In this document: one piece after another, positions 1 to 5,612 of the stretch | Layout of the letters: every line of letters begins with the position of its first letter | How positions within the stretch are numbered: the stretch's first letter is position 1 | NCBI GenBank assembly: GCA_003157315.1 | Contig: PMJE01000267.1 | Span: forward strand, 7,244-13,976 | Source: Myxococcales bacterium | GTDB lineage: Bacteria; Myxococcota; Polyangia; Fen-1088 | Direction: 5' to 3' | DNA: 6,733 nt | Translations under genes and position numbers: made by a program | The notes under the pieces: model-generated | Database searches by the model: none | Told to the model about the DNA's origin: nothing | Seen by the model: the letters and a program-made list of their open reading frames with translations, nothing else

Positions 1-1341
1 CTTGGCCTCGTCCTTCTTGGCCCCCTTGGCCGCGCTCTCCTTGGCGGCGGGCAACTCACCCTTCTCATCGACGAACACGATTTCGCCGAACCGATCAAGT
101 TTGTGGAAGTCGCCGACTAGAGGCGGAGACCAGCCCAGTGCCGTCTGTGACTTGGCGTCTTTGGGATAGTCCATGCGGAACATGTTGAGGCGCCACTTGT
201 CGCCGAGCGCGGGCGGAACCTTGACACCGTTCTTGTCCAGGCCGTTGACGTCCGCAAGCGGCAGCGCCATTTCGACCGTCCAACCCTTGTCCTTGTCGTC
301 GCGCTTGTTGAGAGTGCCGTCGACCTTCACCGCCGCTTTCAGCTTCGAGTTCCAGTCGTAGGGCTTTCGCTTTGGATCCAGACTGTCTTCATACTTGCGA
401 TAGGTGGGCAGATAGGTGTCGAAGATGGTTCCGTTGGGAGCCACCTGCAACTCGATGTACCCCTTGCCGTCGCCATTGGCGTCGATCATCACCTCGTCCA
501 TCTCTTGCGTCCAGAGCTTGGAGTCGCGCTCGGCAAGCGTGCCCCAGACGTCAGTGTCCGCGTTCTCGAAGCCAATGTAGAGATTCTGATTGTCCCAAAG
601 CAGCTTTGCCTCGGTGTCGGGCTGCGCGGACTCGCCGGTCACGGTGTTGACGAACATTCCAGTCGACGGGGCGGTTTTCCACGCTGGCTCGTCCAACTTG
701 CCGTCAAGCTTGATGGGCTTGGACGTCTTGCGTACCAGATAGCGCTTGAGCGCCGGTGGGGCCTTGCTCAGGACTGGGATGGTCGCGGCCAGCACGCGGT
801 CATCTTCGCGCGGACCGGACTTGATGGGCATGCGCTCATGCCCGCGCCAGAGGCCAACGTAGACGTTGAAGGTGTTGAAGGCCCAGTTCGCCGGCAAACG
901 AAAGGTGTGTTCGTCGCGGATGATGTCGCCCGCCTTCCAGCGCGTCACCGGGTATTTGTTTTGGATCGGCCCATGGTCAATGTTGATGAATCCCTGTTTG
1001 TTGGGGCCACCGACGTGGGTGAATTGCCGCCAGCCCTCGCCAGGTGCGGTCTTCACTTTCCAATAGTGGGTCAGGTGAATGTCCTTTCCTGGCTCTGCCG
1101 GGACCGGGGACACGTCCAGCCCGATATACTCGACCTTGCCGTCTAGGTCCGCGTGAGTCGCGAACTTGGGCGTGGGGTCGGACGCCAGCAGGTTTTTCTT
1201 GACGAATTCCTCGTCCTCTTTGGTCGGCTTTTCCTCGGCTTGCTCCACGCAACCGAAGGCAAAACCCCAAAGCGTTGCTAGGCAAAGCCAACCGTCAGCG
1301 TGCAGCCGGACTGCACAGAGTGTTCCTGAGACTCGTGACAT
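1..1341 (-). CDS. Secreted (lipo)protein with a carbohydrate-binding family 9-like domain, 3' end outside the window
   Basis: Translating the minus strand from the ATG at 1341 gives 447 residues with no stop, running off the left edge. Residues 1-31 look like an export signal ending in A-F-G-Cys31, a loose lipobox, so the protein may be a lipoprotein; residues 32-55 are a charged linker. Residues about 70-190 are a beta-rich segment I cannot name, with many aromatic residues (HYWKV, WRQFTHV, YVGLW). Residues about 209-424 match the CBM9-like/DOMON type: the entry motif IKLDGKLDEPAW (210-221), LYIGFEN (254-260), an acidic stretch MDEVMIDANGDGKGYIELQV (281-300), GWTVEMALPL (353-362) and LDRFGEIVF (415-423). 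Family knowledge suggests binding of sugars or other ligands outside the cell; no catalytic residues are evident. A Lys/Ala-rich tail starts near 429. The start is supported by GGGAGAG five bases upstream. It is divergent from the CPBP gene. Confidence 0.85.
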   Translation of the reverse strand, partial: MSRVSGTLCAVRLHADGWLCLATLWGFAFGCVEQAEEKPTKEDEEFVKKNLLASDPTPKFATHADLDGKVEYIGLDVSPVPAEPGKDIHLTHYWKVKTAPGEGWRQFTHVGGPNKQGFINIDHGPIQNKYPVTRWKAGDIIRDEHTFRLPANWAFNTFNVYVGLWRGHERMPIKSGPREDDRVLAATIPVLSKAPPALKRYLVRKTSKPIKLDGKLDEPAWKTAPSTGMFVNTVTGESAQPDTEAKLLWDNQNLYIGFENADTDVWGTLAERDSKLWTQEMDEVMIDANGDGKGYIELQVAPNGTIFDTYLPTYRKYEDSLDPKRKPYDWNSKLKAAVKVDGTLNKRDDKDKGWTVEMALPLADVNGLDKNGVKVPPALGDKWRLNMFRMDYPKDAKSQTALGWSPPLVGDFHKLDRFGEIVFVDEKGELPAAKESAAKGAKKDEAK

Positions 1342-1346
1342 CGATA

Positions 1347-1353
1347 CTCTCCC
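1347..1353 (-). promoter_or_regulatory. Ribosome binding site of the CBM9-like lipoprotein gene
   Basis: On the minus strand GGGAGAG, inside a longer purine run AGGAAAGGGAGAG (1347-1359), ends five bases before the ATG at 1341. This is the strongest argument for that start codon. Confidence 0.65.
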
Positions 1354-1368
1354 TTTCCTAGCCGGCCT

Positions 1369-1379
1369 AGATCAGATCT
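1369..1379. promoter_or_regulatory. Operator-like palindrome AGATC-A-GATCT
   Basis: A perfect 5-bp inverted repeat around one central base lies between the candidate promoter and the ribosome binding site of the minus-strand lipoprotein gene, a typical position for a repressor site. It is short, and no regulator gene is present in the window, so the functional reading is inference. Confidence 0.2.
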
Positions 1380-1404
1380 TTTCCGACTTCAGCCAGCGGG
1401 GCCC

Positions 1405-1433
1405 TTTTTACTGGAGTCGCGCCGGATTTGCAA
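1405..1433 (-). promoter_or_regulatory. Candidate sigma70-like promoter of the lipoprotein gene
   Basis: On the minus strand TTGCAA (1428-1433) and TAAAAA (1405-1410) are separated by 17 bases. Each matches four of six consensus positions. It lies about 65 bases upstream of the lipoprotein ATG and points towards it. Weak matches like this occur by chance, so this is only a candidate. Confidence 0.25.
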
Positions 1434-1455
1434 ACCCTGGCTTGTTCTCCGTAAT

Positions 1456-1483
1456 CCCGCGGCAAGCGCAGCGACGCCGCGGG
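1456..1483. repeat. GC-rich inverted repeat (8-bp arms)
   Basis: CCCGCGGC (1456-1463) and GCCGCGGG (1476-1483) are perfect complements around a 12-base loop. There is no T tract on either side, so it is not an obvious intrinsic terminator. Confidence 0.45.
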
Positions 1484-1515
1484 GCGCATGGCGGAAGGGG
1501 GTAGTGGCCGTGGCC

Positions 1516-1545
1516 GAGGCCGGACATCCTGGACGCGCCGGCCTC
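1516..1545. repeat. GC-rich inverted repeat (8-bp arms)
   Basis: GAGGCCGG (1516-1523) pairs perfectly with CCGGCCTC (1538-1545) around a 14-base loop. The sequence AGAAAATTAGC follows, with no T tract. Function unknown; it is one of a series of hairpins in this spacer. Confidence 0.4.
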
Positions 1546-1649
1546 AGAAAATTAGCTGGCCGCCGTGGGTTGGCAGACCAAGGACGTAGGCCGCCCGTGG
1601 AGTTAGCCGGCTGGCCGGGACGAGGTGCGTGTTCAGGCCGCGTGGGCGT

Positions 1650-1685
1650 CGCGGGAGGGAATGGGAACCCTCTCAGGGTTCCCAT
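1650..1685 (+). repeat. REP-like palindromic element, copy 1
   Basis: A 36-base unit made of an 11-base tail CGCGGGAGGGA (1650-1660) followed by a perfect palindrome: arm ATGGGAACCCT, loop CTC, arm AGGGTTCCCAT (1661-1685). Copies 2 and 3 are identical over all 36 bases and have the same orientation. A conserved GGAG-containing tail on the 5' side of a hairpin is the layout of bacterial REP elements moved by RAYT (REP-associated tyrosine) transposases. No RAYT gene is in this window, so the class assignment is inference. Confidence 0.8.
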
Positions 1686-1743
1686 GCAGATCGCGTGGGG
1701 AGACCGCCGGCCTTCGGGACGGACAAGCCCACCCTACCCACCC

Positions 1744-1758
1744 CGCGCGTTTCGCGCG
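1744..1758. repeat. Short hairpin with TTT loop between REP-like copies 1 and 2
   Basis: CGCGCG (1744-1749), TTT, CGCGCG (1753-1758) forms a 6-bp stem. The second gap between copies holds a similar stem with the same loop at 1833-1849, so hairpins alternate with the 36-base elements. Confidence 0.4.
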
Positions 1759-1781
1759 CGCCCTCGCCGGCGGCGCACCAT

Positions 1782-1817
1782 CGCGGGAGGGAATGGGAAC
1801 CCTCTCAGGGTTCCCAT
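1782..1817 (+). repeat. REP-like palindromic element, copy 2
   Basis: This 36-base unit is identical to that at 1650-1685: tail 1782-1792 and palindrome 1793-1817 with 11-bp arms and a CTC loop. Copy 2 starts 132 bases after copy 1. GATCGCGT follows both copies 1 and 2 at a small offset, so the conserved context may extend beyond the 36 bases. Confidence 0.8.
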
Positions 1818-1832
1818 GATCGCGTTGGCGCA

Positions 1833-1849
1833 GGCGGGCTTTGCCCGCC
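1833..1849. repeat. Short hairpin with TTT loop between REP-like copies 2 and 3
   Basis: GGCGGGC (1833-1839), TTT, GCCCGCC (1843-1849) forms a perfect 7-bp GC stem. It mirrors the TTT-loop hairpin at 1744-1758. Confidence 0.5.
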
Positions 1850-1859
1850 GGAGCCAGAG

Positions 1860-1895
1860 CGCGGGAGGGAATGGGAACCCTCTCAGGGTTCCCAT
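1860..1895 (+). repeat. REP-like palindromic element, copy 3
   Basis: This third identical 36-base unit has its tail at 1860-1870 and its palindrome at 1871-1895. It starts 78 bases after copy 2 and ends 47 bases before the CPBP start codon, so in a transcript of that gene it could form a hairpin in the 5' leader. ATTGTTGTGGG follows the stem, not a T run, so it is not a classical terminator. Confidence 0.8.
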
Positions 1896-1942
1896 ATTGT
1901 TGTGGGAAAACAGGAAATCCGGGATAACCAGCCCCCGCAGGG

Positions 1943-2989
1943 ATGAATATTCTCAACAGTCCGCTCGGCCAATTCGTGGTCTCGGTTGTCCTGCTGGCCG
2001 GCCTTGCGCCGGTCATAGTCTGGTTCTTTCGCGACACCTGGGCGGCCCTCGATGCCGCGGCGTTGGCCCAGCGCCAGAATCGGGAAGGTCGGCTTGACCC
2101 GCGCACACCAGCGACTCTGGTGCTGGGCGCGTTCTGTCTCATCCTTGTCAACTACTTCGGCAGCCTGGAGTTCTTCCAGGCACACATCGCACCCATCCTC
2201 AGGCGGTACGAGGCAGCTCATCCCGAGACTCTCCAGGTCTGGCTGTACGAGGATCTCTACTGGCGGATCTACTGGGGCCTGTCGCGCTACCTGTGCTATT
2301 TGCTGCCGTTGGCGGTTTGGCCGCTGGTTTTCAAGGAGAATCCGCTTGACCTTGGCCTGCGTGTGCGCGGGTTTCTGGAACACGCGTGGATCTATCTTCT
2401 GTGCCTGGTGGTGGTGATTCCCATCCTGGCACTGGTGGCCCACATGGGCGACTTCGGGACCTACTACCCCATGTACCACCTGGCCAGTCGCTCTTGGCTC
2501 GATCTCGCGGTCTGGGAGGCAGTCTACCTGGGACAATTCTTCACCCTGGAGGTTTTCTTTCGCGGCTTCTGGGTGCGGGGATCGCGCGGTCTAGGCAGCA
2601 GTGCCATCTTCTTCATGGTCGGGCCCTACGTCATGATTCACTTCCCCAAGCCGTACCTTGAGGCATGCGGGGCTCTGGTGGCCGGCGTGGTGCTGGGCTC
2701 GCTGTCGATGAAGACTCGCAGCATTTGGGCAGGGTTTCTCGTGCACGCTACCGTGGCGATCCTCATGGACTTGCTCGCGCTCGACCATCGCCACGCGCTG
2801 CCCATCCTGCTTTCGCCCAACTCGTCGGTCAGGCTCGCATTCCCCTACACCTCGGCTGTGCTCCTCGGCATCTGGGCGCTAGCGGCCGCCGGTCTTGCCT
2901 TTGCGCTGTGGCGACGGCACAGGCGGAAAGCGAAGGCGGCCTCACAGCATTCCGCTCCCCCTCCCGTCCCCGGTCCCTTAACCACGTGA
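1943..2989 (+). CDS. CPBP (CAAX protease/Abi)-family multi-pass membrane protein with altered catalytic motif
   Basis: This 348-residue protein has about eight hydrophobic segments (near 8-30, 57-78, 106-130, 146-166, 186-206, 218-235, 241-256, 262-281 and 301-322; one may not span the membrane) and a basic tail. The C-terminal half carries CPBP/Rce1-type motifs: LEVFFRG (202-208, family EExxxR), PYVMIHFPKP (228-237, family FxxxH, His233), then GALVAGVVLGSL and TRSIWAGFLVH (His268) ending in MDLLAL. The family includes intramembrane glutamic proteases that cleave prenylated or peptide substrates. Two key residues differ: the first Glu is Leu202 (CTG codon), and the Asn expected four after His268 is Ala272. 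Glu203, Arg207, His233, Glu240 and His268 remain. I recall similar LExxxR-type bacterial members, so this may be a subfamily rather than decay. The start is fixed by an in-frame TAA at 1925-1927; the only ribosome-site-like bases, GCAGGG, directly abut the ATG. Confidence 0.88.
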   Translation: MNILNSPLGQFVVSVVLLAGLAPVIVWFFRDTWAALDAAALAQRQNREGRLDPRTPATLVLGAFCLILVNYFGSLEFFQAHIAPILRRYEAAHPETLQVWLYEDLYWRIYWGLSRYLCYLLPLAVWPLVFKENPLDLGLRVRGFLEHAWIYLLCLVVVIPILALVAHMGDFGTYYPMYHLASRSWLDLAVWEAVYLGQFFTLEVFFRGFWVRGSRGLGSSAIFFMVGPYVMIHFPKPYLEACGALVAGVVLGSLSMKTRSIWAGFLVHATVAILMDLLALDHRHALPILLSPNSSVRLAFPYTSAVLLGIWALAAAGLAFALWRRHRRKAKAASQHSAPPPVPGPLTT

Positions 2990-3042
2990 GGTTGTGAGAG
3001 AGCCGGATTATTGAGATCGGAGACGGGAGCGAGAGCGGAACA

Positions 3043-3096
3043 CTCCTAGCGACCGTGCGGAAAGCCGTCGGAGGCTCTCCGCACGGTGCTTAGGAG
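3043..3096. repeat. Long imperfect hairpin after the CPBP gene
   Basis: The stem builds from CTCCT/AGGAG (3043-3047 with 3092-3096) and AGC/GCT (3048-3050 with 3088-3090), then ACCGTGCGGA/TCCGCACGGT (3052-3061 with 3078-3087) and AGCC/GGCT (3063-3066 with 3073-3076), closing on a six-base loop GTCGGA. That is 22 base pairs with only G3051 and T3091 bulged and one A·C mismatch. It starts about 53 bases after the CPBP stop. No T tract follows, so it could be a Rho-type or bidirectional stop structure, a mobile-repeat remnant or a structured RNA. Confidence 0.6.
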
Positions 3097-3184
3097 CTGG
3101 TCGGGACGGAGGCCACGCGCAGACTGCCAAACGTCGCTTGGGGTCGGGGTTATTGGGGTGGGAGGGAGGGACGCTGGGCAGGCT

Positions 3185-3197
3185 GTTGGCAGCCAAC
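3185..3197. promoter_or_regulatory. Small palindrome GTTGGC-A-GCCAAC
   Basis: Perfect 6-bp inverted arms around one central A lie about 350 bases upstream of the methylase start. The size would suit a dimeric DNA-binding protein, but the distance is large and no regulator is visible, so a role is speculative. Confidence 0.2.
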
Positions 3198-3547
3198 TTG
3201 GTCTCGGCCGTCGGTCAGTCCATTGCCAGGCGAAAGCATCCAGCCGCGGTTGTCTGGATTCGCTTGCCAGAAGATCGCTGTTCCAACGAGCGCTGCGGTT
3301 GCATTCAACCAACAGGACGATTTCCACACTTTGCAGCGTACGCGCTGCTGGACCCGGAAGCAGTCAGACGTGATGCTGAAACCGGTGTACGTCAGCACCG
3401 TATCGTGGTGTCGGATTCTGTCCTACACGCGCGTCAGCAGGCTGGGCAGCAGCGACTGGTGGACTCGGCTTGAGTTGTCAGGTAGTAGCTCACCCGCATG
3501 GAACGGTTCGTTCGGATCTGCCTTGCTGGTGGAGTAGCGGCTGCCCC

Positions 3548-4759
3548 ATGACTAGACGCCATGGTTTTCGTCACGGCGACTGGGAATCTGCGGCTTTTCG
3601 CCTCGACGAGATCATCTGTGCCCACAGCGGCGAAGACCCTTTCGAGGAGGCACTGAAGCTGCTGGTGGCAAAGCTGGCGCACGAAACGGACACGGCCAGG
3701 GCAGCCTTTCTCGCGCGGCAGGGAGACGAGGGAGCCATAGCTGAAGTCAACCGGCTGATGCGGGTCGCGGGCGAGCGATGGCGCGGGATTCTTGAGCCCG
3801 GGGCTACCACCCGCCTGAGTGGGCCCGAACTCCGGCGCTGTGCCTCCGTGCTGAATGGCGTGCGTTTGTTCGCAGATAGCCTGGTCGGGCTCGATGCCAT
3901 TTTCGAGTTCATGGTCAGTAAGGCAGCCAAGGGCCAGAAGGGCCAGTACTTCACACCCCGGCATGTGATCGCAGAAGTGGTCGCCATGGTTAGGCCCACG
4001 GCCGGCGAGCGAGTGGTTGATCCGGCCTGCGGCTCGGGCGGCTTTCTTCGCCACGCGCTCTTGCAGGCCCCGCAGTGCTCGGTGTGGGGATTTGATCAGG
4101 ATCCTCGCGCCCTGCGGGTTGCCCGCGTGATGTTGGCCGCCAGTGGTCAGTCAACCGCGCGGCTGATGCGGGTCGATAGTCTGCGGCGCCCGGAGCGGCG
4201 GCTGTCAGCCAGGCTGGCTCCGGTTTTGGAAGACCTCATGCGCGCGCAAGAGCCGCGCTTTCGGGGTTTCGATGTGGTGCTGACCAATCCACCCTTTGCC
4301 GGGGATGTGGGATGCGAGTACGCCGACGGCTACCAGCTTGCGCGCGGCCACCGCGTGGAGCGCGATGTCCTGTTTCTTGAACGTTGCGTGGAGCTTCTCA
4401 AGCCACAAGGACGTCTGGCCATCGTGCTCCCCCACAACAAGGTTGGCGCCGAGCGATGGGCCTATTTGCGTTCCTGGCTGCTCGAACAGGTTGCTGTCGT
4501 TGCCGTGCTCGGCTTGGGAAGAAACACCTTTCGTCCTCACACCAGCCAGAAGGCATGCGTGGTCATCGGCTGCAAGCGTTCGAAGCCCACGCGCCACTTT
4601 CGTGACGAGGAGATCTTGTTTTTCGTGAGCGAGCGCGACGGCAAGGACCATCGCGGACGACTTGCCTTTGCCCCGGATGGAGGCGCGATTGACCATGACC
4701 TTGCGCAGGCCACGCCGCTGGTTCGACGTCGCTTTGAGCTTCTGCAAGGGGGAGCTTGA
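3548..4759 (+). CDS. hsdM: Type I restriction-modification-like N6-adenine DNA methyltransferase subunit (HsdM-like)
   Basis: This 403-residue class I N6-adenine methyltransferase transfers a methyl group from S-adenosylmethionine to adenine in DNA. A helical N-terminal part (about 15-125) resembles the HsdM N-terminal domain. The catalytic part has, in order, GQYFTPRHV (132-140), the AdoMet motif I DPACGSGGFL (158-167), the acidic GFDQDP (181-186), Asp210 in MRVDSL, the catalytic TNPPF (246-250; NPPF type), and DVLFLERCVELLKPQGRLAIVLP (273-295). It closes with TFRPHTSQKACVVIG, like the HsdM strand after the catalytic loop. At 403 residues it is shorter than classical HsdM (roughly 500). I chose ATG 3548; the frame is open to 3470 but that extension has no family similarity. 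The nearest ribosome site GGTGGAG (3528-3534) is 13 bases away, which is long. The gene ends 3 bases before the S gene, so the two form one operon. Confidence 0.93.
   Translation: MTRRHGFRHGDWESAAFRLDEIICAHSGEDPFEEALKLLVAKLAHETDTARAAFLARQGDEGAIAEVNRLMRVAGERWRGILEPGATTRLSGPELRRCASVLNGVRLFADSLVGLDAIFEFMVSKAAKGQKGQYFTPRHVIAEVVAMVRPTAGERVVDPACGSGGFLRHALLQAPQCSVWGFDQDPRALRVARVMLAASGQSTARLMRVDSLRRPERRLSARLAPVLEDLMRAQEPRFRGFDVVLTNPPFAGDVGCEYADGYQLARGHRVERDVLFLERCVELLKPQGRLAIVLPHNKVGAERWAYLRSWLLEQVAVVAVLGLGRNTFRPHTSQKACVVIGCKRSKPTRHFRDEEILFFVSERDGKDHRGRLAFAPDGGAIDHDLAQATPLVRRRFELLQGGA
4748..4754 (+). promoter_or_regulatory. Ribosome binding site of the hsdS-like gene
   Basis: GGGGGAG lies inside the last codons of the methylase gene, eight bases before the GTG at 4763. 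It supports the GTG start and translational coupling. Confidence 0.65.
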
Positions 4760-4762
4760 GCC

Positions 4763-5488
4763 GTGGGCATTCCCGTTCTGCGCCGCGTGGCGGATCTGGG
4801 TGACGGGCTGGTGCTGGCACCGGAACACTTCGATCCGCGCCGGCGGGTCGAGGTCGTCGCGCGGCGCTGCTTGTCCGACACCGTGCACATCGTTGCTGAG
4901 AACGTGTCGGCAAGGTCATGGAAGTCGGCGGGCGCGGTTCTCATCCTCGATACTGCGCACGCCTTTCAGGGCTTCGTGGTGTTTCGGCACGATCCGGTTC
5001 CGGCCGCGAGCATGGGAAGCGCGAAGCGGCGGGTGCAGCCCGGCGACGTCATCATCTCGCGCTTGCGGCCCTACCTTCAGCAGGTGGCCCTCATCGATGA
5101 GGCGCTCTTTCGACTGCGCCCGGGCGGAAACGCGGTGGTGGCCAGTACCGAGTTCTTCGTCCTGCGCGGTCGAGCCGGATTCGACGCTGCGGGTTTGGTT
5201 CCCTTCCTGCTATCCGAGCGCGTGCAAGCGGCGTTGGCTGCCGGCCAGGAAGGCGGCCACCATCCGCGCTTCTGCCAAGAGCTGCTGCTCTCGCTGCCAG
5301 TGCCAGACGGCGTGGTTCGCCAGGCTAGCCGGACAGCACGGCAGATGCGTCGCATGGCTGCAGCCGTGAGAAGTTCGCTCCTCGCTTCTCGATCTTTGGT
5401 GGCAAAAGTGGAGAATGAGATGGCGAGAAAACGGCGGGTAATTGCAACCGCAGTGAGCGAATTCACCTCGACAGCCGCCCGCCGCTGA
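4763..5488 (+). CDS. hsdS: Half-length DNA specificity subunit with a single target recognition domain (HsdS-like)
   Basis: This 241-residue protein starts with GTG, three bases after the methylase stop. Residues about 1-182 look like one target recognition domain of type I S subunits: GDVIISRLRPYLQQVALI (94-111), VASTEFFVLR (126-135), LVPFLLSERVQAAL (145-158) and HHPRF..ELLLSLPVP (167-180) match the usual order GDV..SR.RP, ..TEF.VL, ..L.S..V...L, ..R......L.VP. Residues about 183-225 form a charged helix like the conserved spacer helix of HsdS, followed by a short tail. Classical HsdS has two recognition domains in about 400 residues; this has one. Known half-S proteins work as dimers and read a symmetric split site. 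The protein should direct the HsdM-like partner to its DNA target. No sign of a second domain follows the stop. Confidence 0.88.
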   Translation: MGIPVLRRVADLGDGLVLAPEHFDPRRRVEVVARRCLSDTVHIVAENVSARSWKSAGAVLILDTAHAFQGFVVFRHDPVPAASMGSAKRRVQPGDVIISRLRPYLQQVALIDEALFRLRPGGNAVVASTEFFVLRGRAGFDAAGLVPFLLSERVQAALAAGQEGGHHPRFCQELLLSLPVPDGVVRQASRTARQMRRMAAAVRSSLLASRSLVAKVENEMARKRRVIATAVSEFTSTAARR

Positions 5489-5502
5489 GAACACGGAAAC
5501 GA

Positions 5503-5512
5503 GGCGGCCGCC
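5503..5512. repeat. GGCGGCCGCC palindrome between the S gene and the next gene
   Basis: A perfect 10-base GC palindrome lies 15 bases after the hsdS-like stop. In such GC-rich DNA it may be chance; no T tract follows, and the reading frame of the next gene is open across it. Confidence 0.25.
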
Positions 5513-5612
5513 AAGTTGTCCGGCGCAGCCCTATGCCGCGGCGCGCACCGTAGACTCTCCAGGCGAGCTTGTCCATTTTCTTGGGACACTGGTACGCTAC
5601 CGGTCGCGGCTC

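Larger units (their letters stand above)
1342..1942. other. Gene-free, palindrome-rich divergent spacer
   Basis: About 600 bases separate the minus-strand lipoprotein gene and the plus-strand CPBP gene. No reading frame here looks like a real protein. The content is hairpin-forming DNA: two 8-bp GC-rich inverted repeats (1456-1483 and 1516-1545), an 8-bp palindrome AGCCGGCT (1605-1612), then three copies of an identical REP-like element alternating with two short TTT-loop hairpins. Open frames that cross the repeats exist only because the repeats are stop-free and spaced by 132 and 78 bases, both multiples of three. Confidence 0.7.
2990..3547. other. Gene-free stretch before the DNA methylase operon
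   Basis: About 560 bases hold no convincing gene. Short frames exist on both strands (for example 3223-3537 plus, 104 codons, and 3138-3473 plus), but they show no recognisable motifs, mixed third codon positions and no good ribosome site. Counting 3241-3480 gives 141 G/C of 240 bases, about 59%, clearly lower than much of the gene sequence around it. It contains the 54-nt hairpin, a purine-rich run at about 3014-3040 and a small palindrome at 3185-3197. It may hold the methylase promoter, a degraded gene or an island edge. Confidence 0.55.

Noticed and set aside
505..1146. A 213-codon plus-strand frame
   Set aside because: It is antisense to the CBM9-like gene, whose domain motifs are clear on the minus strand.
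1391..1410. Intrinsic terminator at GGGGCCC followed by TTTTT
   Set aside because: The GC stem is too short to form a stable hairpin, and no plus-strand gene ends there.
1650..1895. CRISPR array
   Set aside because: The repeats are palindromic, only three, with unequal gaps of 96 and 42 bases that hold hairpins, and no cas genes are present.
1504..2097. A 197-codon plus-strand frame crossing all three repeats, encoding a repeated GGNGNPLRVP peptide
   Set aside because: The repeated peptide is only the translation of the 36-bp palindromes, which happen to be spaced by multiples of three; the frame has no domain, overlaps the CPBP start and lacks a convincing start.
1633..2151. A 172-codon minus-strand frame over the same repeats
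   Set aside because: This is an antisense shadow kept open by stop-free palindromes and high GC; it overlaps the well-supported CPBP gene.
1883..2536. A 217-codon minus-strand frame
   Set aside because: It is antisense to the CPBP membrane protein; its composition is charged and motif-free.
3043..3096. Group II intron domain V
   Set aside because: The arm and bulge pattern is only loosely similar, the GAAA-type tetraloop is absent, and no reverse transcriptase or other intron domain is seen.
3223..3537. A 104-codon plus-strand frame ending just before the methylase gene
   Set aside because: It starts with TTG without a ribosome site, has mixed third codon positions and no recognisable motif. 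A small unknown gene cannot be fully excluded.
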